From Caldisericaceae bacterium (lineage in GTDB: Bacteria > Calditrichota > Calditrichia > Calditrichales > Calditrichaceae): a DNA stretch of 26,828 bases. The stretch spans positions 1 to 26,828 of the forward strand of contig JAGHBR010000388.1 in NCBI GenBank assembly GCA_021160885.1, written 5' to 3'. The position numbers and the translations under genes are program-made. Below, in pieces: positions 8,338-16,217 of the stretch; the first letter of the stretch is position 1, and the number at the start of each line of letters is the position of its first letter. The notes below the pieces were generated by a model. The model had not been told where the DNA came from. It saw only the letters and a program-made list of their open reading frames with translations, and made no database searches.

Positions 8338-9171
8338 ATGAACACACGCTATTTACCAGACCCTGAATCTATGAAGATGTTGTCCACCGAAGAACTGCGG
8401 GATTATTTTCTGGTTGAAGAAATTTTCGATGCCGGTTTAATTCAATTGCTTTATGTCGAACTGGACCGAGCCATTGTAGGTTCAGCCGTTCCCTTAAAAG
8501 ATTCATTAAAATTGGAAAGCAATAAACAAACTATGGCCGCGGACTATTTTTGCGAACGCCGTGAACTGGGCATCCTAAACATCGGTGCATCTGGAAAAGT
8601 AATAGTTGATGGGCAAACTTATGAAATGGCTAATCTGGACGGACTTTACGTTGGTCGTGGCAGCAAACAAATTGAATTTTACAGTGATAATTCAGGAGAA
8701 CCGGCGGAATATTACCTGCTCAGCTATCCGGCGCATGCGGCTTATCCTACACAACACATTAAACGCAGTGAAGTCAGTAAAACTGAATTAGGCACTTCAC
8801 AACAGGCCAATCAACGTGTGATTGAAAAATACATCCATGTGGACGGTGTGAAAAGCGCACAGCTGGTCATGGGCGTGACGCATTTAAAAGAGGGGAATGT
8901 CTGGAACACTTTTCCGCCGCATACGCATCAGCGAAGAACTGAAATCTATTTTTATTTCAATTTACCTGATGATGAGCTGGTCTTCCATTTTTGCGGTCAA
9001 CCTTCGGAAACCCGACACATAGTCATCCGCAATAAGCAGGCGGTTATTTCGCCTTCCTGGTCCATTCATTCTGGCGTGGGTAGCAGCAGCTATGCTTTTA
9101 TCTGGGGCATGGGAGGTGAAAACCAGGCCTTTGACGACATGGACGCGGTCAATGTAAATCTGATTGATTGA
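8338..9171 (+). CDS. kduI: 5-keto-4-deoxyuronate isomerase KduI
   Basis: 277 residues, the normal length for KduI. It isomerises 4-deoxy-5-hexosulose-uronate, the open form of the unsaturated uronate, to 2,5-diketo-3-deoxygluconate in the cytoplasm. The cupin metal site is visible as PPHTHQRRTE (His195, His197, Glu202) plus SIHSG (His244), matching the four zinc ligands known in E. coli KduI. The N-terminal TRYLPDPESMKMLSTEELR and the end WGMGGENQAFDDMD are also family hallmarks. There is no signal peptide, as expected. The start follows a strong GAGAGGGGG ribosome-binding site, and the gene lies 31 bp after the GH88-GH2 gene, whose unsaturated uronate product it would receive. Confidence 0.95.
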   Translation: MNTRYLPDPESMKMLSTEELRDYFLVEEIFDAGLIQLLYVELDRAIVGSAVPLKDSLKLESNKQTMAADYFCERRELGILNIGASGKVIVDGQTYEMANLDGLYVGRGSKQIEFYSDNSGEPAEYYLLSYPAHAAYPTQHIKRSEVSKTELGTSQQANQRVIEKYIHVDGVKSAQLVMGVTHLKEGNVWNTFPPHTHQRRTEIYFYFNLPDDELVFHFCGQPSETRHIVIRNKQAVISPSWSIHSGVGSSSYAFIWGMGGENQAFDDMDAVNVNLID

Positions 9172-9175
9172 GACT

Positions 9176-9185
9176 TAAGCGCTTA
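9176..9185. promoter_or_regulatory. LacI-type palindrome upstream of the second lyase
   Basis: TAAGCGCTTA is a perfect 10-bp palindrome centred on CG, and its AAGCGCTT core fits the AANCGNTT consensus of LacI/GalR-family operators. It sits in the 70-bp gap between kduI and the second lyase. No good sigma-70 promoter was found next to it; GATAAT at 9200-9205 is a possible -10 box without a clear -35. It may be a site for the LacI-family regulator encoded at 21730-22752, but a 10-bp palindrome can also arise by chance. Confidence 0.35.
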
Positions 9186-9241
9186 GTAAACAGCCAAGAG
9201 ATAATGTGGTTTACAATAAAAAACTCAATCGAGTGTTTAAG

Positions 9242-10465
9242 ATGACAAAAAAATTCTTGTTTGTACTTGCTTTTATTTGCCTAGCACAGATTTCTGTTGC
9301 CCAGGAGCCGGACTTCATTCTGTTTAAACAGGCTGAGCTTGCATGGGAAGTTGCCAGAGATAACCTGCAAATAAAAAACACTTTGCAGGCCTTAAAAAAG
9401 CTGGCCGATTTATATTTGAAAAAACAAACGGTTACCATTACGGCCAGCCCTGCGCCCATACCAGGACTTGATCCGCGTACGTATTACAGTGAATCGCCAT
9501 ACTGGTGGCCAGATTCTACCAATCCCGATGGGCCCTTTGTGCGTCGTGATGGTTTGCGCTATCCCGGTCGGTTTCAGGAACACAAGAAGTCGCTGATTGA
9601 AATGTACAACAGTGTAACCACACTTAGTCTGGCAGCCTACTTTTTTGAAGACTCATCATTCGCGCGCAAAGCACGTCAGCAATTGAAGGCCTGGTTTGTA
9701 GATCCGCAAACGCGAATGGCGCCGCATCTGCAATATGCTCAGGCCGTGCGCAACAAATCGACCGGCCGTCCCTTTGGCATCATTGAAACACATCGCTTTA
9801 CAAGAATGCTGCCCGCTTTGCGCTTGTTGGCAGCCAGTGGATTTTGGCCAGCGCAGGAGCAACAGGCAGTGACTCAATGGTTTCGTCAATTTTTGGATTG
9901 GCTGACGCAAAGCGAGTTTGGCCAAAAAGAGAAAATGCACGGTAATAATCACAGTACCTGGTGGAGTGCGCAGGTCATGGCTATTGCCCGATTTGTAAAA
10001 GACGATAGCTTGTTTGAAGAAGTAAGTCATCACGTGCAAGATTACTTGTTGGAAAAGCAGCTCATTCCGCCCGGGCGATTTCCTTTAGAGGAAAAACGAA
10101 CGCGCAGTCTGGATTACGTGATTTTTAACCTGAATGCCTATGCCATGGCGGCGCAAATGCTATTCGTTAAAAAAGGATTTGATTTCTGGCATGTTAAAAA
10201 TTCCAAAGGCGCCTGTCTGGCTGATGCCATCCAATATCTGCTGCCTTTTTTAAAACAACCAGAAAAATGGCCATTGAAACAGATCCTACCACCCAGAACC
10301 AACAATGTGCCCTTCCTCTTTTTCTACGCCAACCAGCAGCAGGATAGTGTATTGTTTAAATCCTTTGGGCAGCTCTGGTTTTCCGGAGAAGATCATGAAC
10401 AATTTTTAGCACACGATCCCTTTTATTTTTTAATAGATCTGTTATACTACTCAAAAGTGAATTAA
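9242..10465 (+). CDS. Second PL38-like polysaccharide lyase, periplasmic
   Basis: 407 residues from ATG 9242, chosen because it begins a signal peptide directly (MTKKFLFVLAFICLAQISVA, cut before QEP). The frame extends to a GTG at 9206, but that would add a polar stretch in front of the signal. The RBS is weak. Motifs match the first lyase: YWWPDSTNPDGPFVRRDGL (87-105), WFVDPQTRMAPH (151-162), YAQA (165-168) and NNHSTWW (235-241, His237). It lacks a lipobox, so it should be soluble in the periplasm while the paralogue is lipid-anchored. It carries about 35 more residues before the YWWPD motif than the mature part of the other copy. It lies between kduI and kduD, 13 bp before kduD. It probably degrades oligouronides as they arrive in the periplasm; substrate preference relative to the paralogue is unknown. 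Confidence 0.82.
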   Translation: MTKKFLFVLAFICLAQISVAQEPDFILFKQAELAWEVARDNLQIKNTLQALKKLADLYLKKQTVTITASPAPIPGLDPRTYYSESPYWWPDSTNPDGPFVRRDGLRYPGRFQEHKKSLIEMYNSVTTLSLAAYFFEDSSFARKARQQLKAWFVDPQTRMAPHLQYAQAVRNKSTGRPFGIIETHRFTRMLPALRLLAASGFWPAQEQQAVTQWFRQFLDWLTQSEFGQKEKMHGNNHSTWWSAQVMAIARFVKDDSLFEEVSHHVQDYLLEKQLIPPGRFPLEEKRTRSLDYVIFNLNAYAMAAQMLFVKKGFDFWHVKNSKGACLADAIQYLLPFLKQPEKWPLKQILPPRTNNVPFLFFYANQQQDSVLFKSFGQLWFSGEDHEQFLAHDPFYFLIDLLYYSKVN

Positions 10466-10478
10466 AGTGGAGGTGAAC

Positions 10479-11249
10479 ATGGAATATTTAGAGAAATTGT
10501 TTGGCTTAAAGGGAAAAATAGCACTGGTCACCGGTGCCAGCCGCGGATTAGGGCAGGGTATGAGTCTGGCTCTGGCCCAGGCAGGAGCTCACGTGGTGTT
10601 ACTGGCCCGTGATAAAAATGGCTTGCAAAACACAGAAGAAAAAATCACCGAAGCTGGTGGCAGTTGTGAAAAGATTAGTTGCGATATAACTGATAAAGAA
10701 GCCATTAAAGTTGTTCTCCAGGAAATCATGAAAAAACATCATAAAATAGATATTCTGGTGAATAATGCAGGCACAATCCGCCGGGCACCAGCTGTGGAAT
10801 ACCCTGATGAATACTGGTACGAAGTAATCAATACGAATTTAAACGCACAGTTTTTTTTGTGCCGGGAAGTAGGGCAGATCATGGTTGCCAGAAAAGCAGG
10901 TAAAATCATTAATATTGCCTCTTTGCTGAGTTTTCAAGGAGGCATTACAGTACCTGCTTATGCAGCAGCCAAAGGTGGTGTAGCCCAGTTGACCAAGGCG
11001 CTGGCCAATGAATGGGCGAAATACAATGTACAAGTCAATGCCATTGCGCCTGGTTATTTTGAAACAGACAATACACGTCCTTTAATAGAAAATGAAACAC
11101 GCAACAGAGAAATCACTGCCCGAATTCCGGCCGGCCGCTGGGGCCAACCGGAAGATCTGGCAGGAGCGGTCGTTTTTCTGGCATCGGCCGCTTCAGATTA
11201 CATGAACGGCCATATCCTGGTGGTAGATGGCGGTTGGCTGGCCAGGTAA
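10479..11249 (+). CDS. kduD: 2-dehydro-3-deoxy-D-gluconate 5-dehydrogenase KduD (SDR)
   Basis: 256 residues. It reduces 2,5-diketo-3-deoxygluconate to KDG with NAD(P)H in the cytoplasm, the step after KduI. The SDR signs are the nucleotide-binding TGASRGLGQG (18-27), NNAGTIRR (95-102, a KduD-type extension of the NNAG motif) and the catalytic Ser148, Tyr161, Lys165 (YAAAK). The C-terminal VVDGGWLAR is typical of KduD. The frame opens at a GTG (10467), but ATG 10479 has GGAGGTG at the right distance, so I chose ATG. It is the last gene of the + strand operon, and its stop lies 2 bp from the stop of the convergent kdgK, which encodes the next enzyme of the pathway. Confidence 0.92.
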   Translation: MEYLEKLFGLKGKIALVTGASRGLGQGMSLALAQAGAHVVLLARDKNGLQNTEEKITEAGGSCEKISCDITDKEAIKVVLQEIMKKHHKIDILVNNAGTIRRAPAVEYPDEYWYEVINTNLNAQFFLCREVGQIMVARKAGKIINIASLLSFQGGITVPAYAAAKGGVAQLTKALANEWAKYNVQVNAIAPGYFETDNTRPLIENETRNREITARIPAGRWGQPEDLAGAVVFLASAASDYMNGHILVVDGGWLAR

Positions 11250-11251
11250 AC

Positions 11252-12337
11252 TTACCGTTGTACTCTAGCCGAACCACCTCTGGCCAGGGCTTCCACTTCC
11301 GATAATTTTACCATGCTAACGTCACCAGGGAAGGTCGTTAGAAGGGCGCCGTGTGCCCAGCCTAATTTTAAAGCTTCTTCAACAGGTCGTCCATCCAGCA
11401 GCCCAAAAATCAAACCGGAGGCAAAACCATCTCCGCCTCCAATGCGATCCAGTACATCTAACAACATGGTTGGTGTTTGCTGTTTTTGTCCGTTGTACCA
11501 CAACACAGCCCCCCAGTTGTGGCGGCTGGCCGAAAGCACTTCACGCAGAGTGGTGGCCACCATTTTAACATTAGGGAACTGACTGGTGACCGTTTCAATC
11601 ATTTCAAAAAAGGTTGTCGTGTCAAACTTATTCTCACGTTCTACTTCAGGTCCTGGAATGCCCAAACCCGTTTGCAAATCTTCTTCATTACCTAAAAGAA
11701 CATCGACCTGTTCTACAATACTCCGCAATACCTTCTGGGCTTGTTGTAAACCTCCGATCGGCGCCCACAATTTTGCCCGGTAATTTAGGTCAAATGAAGT
11801 GACCGCACCATAATCATGCGCTTTTTGCATGCCTTCAATGATCAGTTGCGAAGTGGTTACAGATAAAGCGGCAAAAATGCCACCGGAATGGAACCAACGC
11901 ACTCCCTTCGAAAAAATCGCATCCCAATCAATGTCACCGGGTTTAAGCAGGGCGGCTGCTTCGTTGGAACGATTATAGAACACAACCGGTGGCCGGACGC
12001 CGTGTCCGCGATCGCTGTATACCGTGGCAATGTTTGGACCGCGTACGCCATCATGCTTAAAAAACTTGTAAAAGGGAGTAACGCCCATTTCGCGAATGCA
12101 GTTCTGAATCAACTCACCAATGCCATTGTTTACCATGGCTGTTACAATCCCGGTGCGCTGACCAAAGCAAGCGCTAAGGTTAGCTGCGACATTGTATTCA
12201 CCACCGGACACATGAACAGCAAACTGTTTGGCCTTGCGGAAAGGAATGACGCTGGGATCCAAACGATGGACCATGGCGCCCAGCGAAAGAAAGTCAAGTG
12301 TAGCGTCTTCTTTGGACTTTAATATTAATTTTGCCAT
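11252..12337 (-). CDS. kdgK: PfkB-family 2-keto-3-deoxygluconate kinase
   Basis: 361 residues, a little long for the family. It should phosphorylate KDG to KDPG with ATP. PfkB signatures are VSGGEYNVAANLS in the N-terminal half (substrate lid and glycine motif) and DRIGGGDGFASGL near the end, with the catalytic base at Asp303. Sugar specificity is inferred from its place: it is the last gene of the uronate operon and tail to tail with kduD, whose product is KDG. The start ATG is preceded by AGGAGGAA and overlaps the end of the LarA-like gene by 13 bp, which suggests translational coupling. KDPG aldolase is not in the window. Another sugar-acid kinase role cannot be excluded. Confidence 0.85.
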   Translation of the reverse strand: MAKLILKSKEDATLDFLSLGAMVHRLDPSVIPFRKAKQFAVHVSGGEYNVAANLSACFGQRTGIVTAMVNNGIGELIQNCIREMGVTPFYKFFKHDGVRGPNIATVYSDRGHGVRPPVVFYNRSNEAAALLKPGDIDWDAIFSKGVRWFHSGGIFAALSVTTSQLIIEGMQKAHDYGAVTSFDLNYRAKLWAPIGGLQQAQKVLRSIVEQVDVLLGNEEDLQTGLGIPGPEVERENKFDTTTFFEMIETVTSQFPNVKMVATTLREVLSASRHNWGAVLWYNGQKQQTPTMLLDVLDRIGGGDGFASGLIFGLLDGRPVEEALKLGWAHGALLTTFPGDVSMVKLSEVEALARGGSARVQR

Positions 12338-13635
12338 TTGTTCCTCCTATGTTTTTTACTTTTTTTTTGAAATCGATCTTTAAATGCCCACAAACCGAGC
12401 GCCGGGTTGGAAATGAAATAGATTTGTTCGCCATCGCTCAACTCATTGAAACCATCCTGCAATTTTTCCGGTGGGTAGCGCTTTAGCATGGTTTTAAGAT
12501 CGGCATATTGGTAATGAACCTGTTCAATTTCTTGACGAGAAAGGTGTCCAGGACAATAGGTGACGGTAAACCGATGATCCGATGAACTATGCATCAGATG
12601 AGCCGCTGCGCTCAGATTATTTTGCAGGTCTTCATTTTTTTTGACCAGCTCTAAAATTTCGTCAGATGGGCGGTAACCATACTTGCGAATTAAGCGATCG
12701 ATTTCAGGGTCTTCGCCAAATTCTTTAAGGCCGGGAGCCAGAACAATTAATTCGCCCTGATCAGCCAGAGCCATACGCGTACGGTAAATGCTTTTATTGC
12801 CCAGCCAGGTACTTTTAAATTCTGCAGGATCGAGGTAAACGACGATTTTGGAAAGAGGCTTTTCCAATAATTCAAAATTGACCTTGAGAGAAAGTTCACT
12901 GGCCTGGTAATAGCATTCTGCATCATCCCCGATGAACAGGCCCAGCGGCCGCAAATCGCCGTTTTTGTTTTTTCCTACAACGGTTAAAACATACACAATG
13001 GGCAAGTGGTAAGTGAAATGGTCGGCTGCATATTGCAGCACCTTGCGCACCGGATTATCAGCCCGACCTAAAATGCACTCAATGCCATAGGCGGCGCCTA
13101 AAAAATGGCTTTTGTTAATGCCTTCTGTGCCGCCGGTGCCGACAAAAATGTTTTTGGTGTAGTTGGCCATACCGGCTACCTCGTGAGGTACTACCTGTCC
13201 AATGGACAGGATCAGATCGAAGCTTCCTTCCGGCAACAAGCGATTTACCTGTGCTGGCCAGGCGTAGTTAACCTTACCTTCGGAAAACTCATAAACCAGT
13301 TCAGCAGGAACCTCTCCCAGTGTAATAACATCCTGCCGCCAGTTGTGCTCTATGAACAATTCCGCAGGCAGGCCCGGATACATTTGATCCCGTTGCCAAT
13401 CGGGCATGGGGGAGTGTGTACCCAGTGCCGGTAAAATGGCCTTGACTGCGCTTTTAAAGTACTGGTAGGCAAAATACGTCAAAGGCCCGGCAAAGGAATG
13501 AGAACGGGTAAAATCCGGTGGAATGATCAGCACCCGTCCCACCTTGCCTAATTTTTCCAGCGCGGTGATCAGACCCTGATGTAAATCTTCATCGAAAAGC
13601 CCATTATTGCGGTCTGTTTTTTGAAAATAGATCAT
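12325..13635 (-). CDS. LarA-like nickel-pincer racemase/epimerase (DUF2088)
   Basis: 436 residues, without signal peptide. The LarA fold marks are present: DFTRSHS (41-47) for the DxTR motif, His74 in GTHSP, then PHEVAG (His151), Lys161 and His177 in NKSH. These correspond to the nickel-pincer site of Lactobacillus lactate racemase (His108, His174, Lys184, His200 there). The lysine I would expect in the C-terminal half is less clear; the equivalent stretch may read YRTRMAL. Known members of this superfamily interconvert 2-hydroxyacids, including a D-gluconate 2-epimerase (gluconate/mannonate). In an operon that makes mannonate and has a 6-phosphogluconate dehydrogenase next door, a gluconate/mannonate epimerase is the best guess, but no substrate can be read from the residues. 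LarB, LarC and LarE, which make the cofactor, are not in the window. Confidence 0.8.
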   Translation of the reverse strand: MIYFQKTDRNNGLFDEDLHQGLITALEKLGKVGRVLIIPPDFTRSHSFAGPLTYFAYQYFKSAVKAILPALGTHSPMPDWQRDQMYPGLPAELFIEHNWRQDVITLGEVPAELVYEFSEGKVNYAWPAQVNRLLPEGSFDLILSIGQVVPHEVAGMANYTKNIFVGTGGTEGINKSHFLGAAYGIECILGRADNPVRKVLQYAADHFTYHLPIVYVLTVVGKNKNGDLRPLGLFIGDDAECYYQASELSLKVNFELLEKPLSKIVVYLDPAEFKSTWLGNKSIYRTRMALADQGELIVLAPGLKEFGEDPEIDRLIRKYGYRPSDEILELVKKNEDLQNNLSAAAHLMHSSSDHRFTVTYCPGHLSRQEIEQVHYQYADLKTMLKRYPPEKLQDGFNELSDGEQIYFISNPALGLWAFKDRFQKKSKKHRRNKWQN

Positions 13636-13686
13636 TTTTTTACCTTTTTTGTTTTAAACATTGAACACAAAGCTGACTTTAAAAAG

Positions 13687-13711
13687 TGATTAAATCAGCT
13701 TGATAAATCAG
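13687..13711. repeat. Short direct repeat upstream of the LarA-like gene
   Basis: TGATTAAATCAG (13687-13698) and TGATAAATCAG (13701-13711) are near-identical direct repeats in the 221-bp gap between gnd and the LarA-like gene, about 52 bp before the latter's start. Each copy is itself partly palindromic (TGATT/AATCA). The gap is long for this operon, so an internal regulatory site is possible, but the sequence is AT-rich and may mean nothing. Confidence 0.25.
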
Positions 13712-13856
13712 AAAATTCTGAATTTTAAGTTCCGAGTGCTGCTGGAATTTTAACGATATTTAAATTAGCTTTGAACTTTCTACTATTGAGTTTTTACATC
13801 AACACAGTCGATGCATTCAATAGCTCGTTCCTTATTCTTAACTATTCCTCCTCACA

Positions 13857-15275
13857 TCAACTGTTCTGCTGCCAGTCAAAGTGAAAGAACTGACCTCGGG
13901 GACGATCTATCCGTTCAAAGGTGTGGGCACCAAAGTAGTCACGCTGGGCCTGTAGCAAGTTGGCCGGTAACTGTGCGCTACGGTAAGAATCAAAGTAAGC
14001 CAGCGCGCTGCTTAAAGCCGGTGTGGGCATCCCTGTCAGAGCAGCAGTTGAAACCACTTTGCGCCAGGCCGTTTGCCGTTTTTGCAGAGCCTCACGGAAG
14101 TAGGAAGCCAGCATTAAATTGTCCAAGTTAGAATTTTCGCTAAAGGCTTGTTTAATTTTTATCAGAAATTTGGCACGAATAATGCAACCGCCCTGCCAAA
14201 TTTGAGCAATATTAGCCAGATTCAAATTCCAGTTGAATTCATCATTGGCAGCTTTCATCAACTGAAAACCCTGCGCGTAAGAGCAAATCTTTGAAGCGTA
14301 AAGGGCTTGTTCCAGGCTATCAATAAATTGTTTTTTATCATCCTTAAACTGGAATTGAGGACTATTTATTACTTTCGAAGCCTGAACTCGTTCTTCTTTT
14401 AAGGCGCTTATAAAACGGGCAAAGACGGCTTCGGCAATGGTTGGGGCCGGAACCCCGAAGTCCAGCGCTGCCTGACTGGTCCACTTGCCGGTGCCTTTTT
14501 GGCCGGCCGTGTCCAAAATAACATCCACCATTGGTTGACCGGTTTCGGGGTTGGTTTTGCTCAAAATGTCTGCCGTGATTTGAATCAGGTAGCTGTCTAA
14601 TTCACCTTGATTCCATTTCTGGAAAACGGCGCTCATTTCCTGCGCGGGCATTTGAAGCAATTGTTTCATCAAAAAATAGCTTTCGCAAATCATTTGCATA
14701 TCACCGTATTCGATTCCATTGTGCACCATTTTGACAAAATGGCCAGCGCCACCTTCGCCGATCCATGCAGCGCAGGGAGCACCATCTTCGGTTTTGGCCG
14801 CGATTGCGCTGAACAAGTCTTCTATTAGTGGCCAGGCCTGAGGATTACCACCAGGCATCAAAGAAGGCCCATGCAGAGCACCTTCTTCGCCCCCGCTGAC
14901 GCCAGTTCCAATGTAGAGAATCCCTTTTCCCTTTAGCTGTTTGTAACGTCGCTCCGTGTCCAAAAAATAAGAATTGCCTCCATCAATAAGCAAATCGCCT
15001 GATTGAAGCAATGGGCTCAGAGCATCAATCACTGCATCCACCGCTTTGCCAGCAGGTACCATCATCATGATTTTACGCGGCCGTTCAAGAGCGAAAAGAA
15101 GGTCGTTAAATGATGTAACGACGCTCATCTTTTTATTGGAAAAGGCCTCCTGTGCTTTTTGTCTTTGTTGTTCGTCAATATCAAAGGCACAAACTGAAAA
15201 GCCATTCCTTTCCATATTAAGCGCTAAATTACGCCCCATAACACCAAGCCCCACGAGTCCGATTTGAAATTTCAT
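13857..15275 (-). CDS. gnd: 6-phosphogluconate dehydrogenase, decarboxylating, probably NAD-type
   Basis: 472 residues, the full length of the long bacterial/eukaryotic class. It oxidises 6-phosphogluconate to ribulose-5-phosphate and CO2. The nucleotide fold GLVGLGVMGRNL (6-17), GGNSYF (99-104), GVSGGEEGA (125-133) and the catalytic KMVHNGIEY (Lys182, Asn186, Glu189) are all in place. The cofactor loop is unusual. NADP enzymes have Asn-Arg-Thr/Ser at 32-34, whereas here it reads AFDIDEQQ with Asp32, Ile33, Asp34. An acidic residue there normally favours NAD and repels the 2'-phosphate of NADP, so a catabolic NAD enzyme is likely. The start follows AAAGGACAG. It sits 116 bp after uxuB, and from memory a similar gnd, uxaE, SDR grouping occurs in Thermotoga uronate loci. 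Confidence 0.93.
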   Translation of the reverse strand: MKFQIGLVGLGVMGRNLALNMERNGFSVCAFDIDEQQRQKAQEAFSNKKMSVVTSFNDLLFALERPRKIMMMVPAGKAVDAVIDALSPLLQSGDLLIDGGNSYFLDTERRYKQLKGKGILYIGTGVSGGEEGALHGPSLMPGGNPQAWPLIEDLFSAIAAKTEDGAPCAAWIGEGGAGHFVKMVHNGIEYGDMQMICESYFLMKQLLQMPAQEMSAVFQKWNQGELDSYLIQITADILSKTNPETGQPMVDVILDTAGQKGTGKWTSQAALDFGVPAPTIAEAVFARFISALKEERVQASKVINSPQFQFKDDKKQFIDSLEQALYASKICSYAQGFQLMKAANDEFNWNLNLANIAQIWQGGCIIRAKFLIKIKQAFSENSNLDNLMLASYFREALQKRQTAWRKVVSTAALTGMPTPALSSALAYFDSYRSAQLPANLLQAQRDYFGAHTFERIDRPRGQFFHFDWQQNS

Positions 15276-15391
15276 TTCTGTCCTTTCTTTTTTTATTTAT
15301 TGGCGTGTGCATTCTCTATCAAGGCAAAACGATACCAGGCCTGAACCCTTAAACTTTTACCACCTTAACTTTTAACTTTCAACACAAACAC

Positions 15392-16210
15392 TTATACTCC
15401 GCTGAAGGCAGCAAAGCCGCCATCCACCGGAATGACCGTACCGGTAACAAAAGAAGAAGCATCCGAAAGCAGCCAGATCATAGTTCCAAACAGGTCTTCC
15501 GGCTGACCAAAACGCCCCATTGGCGTGTGGTCGATGATTTTTTTACCCCGCTCTGTCAACTGATTCTGTTCATCCAATAATAGGAAACGATTCTGTTTGG
15601 TTAGAAAGAATCCTGGTGCAATGGCATTAACACGAATATTGGGATTGTATTCTTGCGCAAGATGCACCGCCAACCATTGAGTGAAATTAGACACGGCTGC
15701 TTTGGCTGCCGAATAGGCCGGAATGCGTGTCAAAGGTCGTATGGCATTCATGGATGAAATGTTGATAATGTTTCCATAGCCCTGTTCTATAAAAACGTCG
15801 GCAAACACCTGACTGGGCAGCAGTGTTCCGGTTAGATTAAGCTGCAGCACTTTTTGAAAGGCCTCCATCGGAATCTGCATGAACGGCATTTCGGAGCTGG
15901 TAGTAGCCTGGGGATGATTACCACCGGCTCCGTTAATCAAAGCATCAATTTTTTTGAAACGATTTAAAATATTTTTTAAAGCAGATTCCAGTGAATTGCG
16001 GTTCAATACATCGACTTTGAAAACTTCAAATTGTCCCGGCCCCTTTTTTAATTGGCTTTTAACCTGGCCGTCCAGTTCAGGAAACAAATCCATTAAAGCG
16101 ACGTGTGCACTTTGTTTTATCAAAGCTGTGGCCATGGCGCTACCCAAAATACCACATCCCCCGGTGATGGCTACGACTTTATCCTTAATATTAAAAAGTT
16201 CATTGCTCAT
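15392..16210 (-). CDS. uxuB: SDR-type D-fructuronate reductase (D-mannonate oxidoreductase)
   Basis: 272 residues. It should reduce D-fructuronate to D-mannonate with NAD(P)H. Classical SDR marks are TGGCGILG (16-23), NGAGG (93-97), ISSMNAIRPLTRIP (151-164), catalytic Ser152/153, Tyr166 and Lys170 (YSAAK), and VDGGF near the end. The SSMNA..PLT.IPAYS pattern and the extra loop after NGAGG resemble Bacillus subtilis UxuB (YjmF), a mannonate oxidoreductase of SDR type unrelated to the E. coli long-chain UxuB. Asp41 at the end of the second strand suggests NAD(H). The gene starts 7 bp after uxaE, whose end contains its AGGAGG ribosome-binding site, so the two are translated together. No mannonate dehydratase follows it in the window. 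Confidence 0.83.
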   Translation of the reverse strand: MSNELFNIKDKVVAITGGCGILGSAMATALIKQSAHVALMDLFPELDGQVKSQLKKGPGQFEVFKVDVLNRNSLESALKNILNRFKKIDALINGAGGNHPQATTSSEMPFMQIPMEAFQKVLQLNLTGTLLPSQVFADVFIEQGYGNIINISSMNAIRPLTRIPAYSAAKAAVSNFTQWLAVHLAQEYNPNIRVNAIAPGFFLTKQNRFLLLDEQNQLTERGKKIIDHTPMGRFGQPEDLFGTMIWLLSDASSFVTGTVIPVDGGFAAFSGV

Positions 16211-16217
16211 TTTTGTT

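Noticed and set aside
11300..12322. Several open frames on the + strand opposite kdgK
   Set aside because: They overlap a clear PfkB kinase with intact motifs and show no family resemblance or start signals.
13705..13725. Hairpin AAATCAGAA/TTCTGAATTT as a terminator between gnd and the LarA-like gene
   Set aside because: The loop would be only two bases, the stem is AT-rich with a bulge, and no T-run follows in the direction of transcription.
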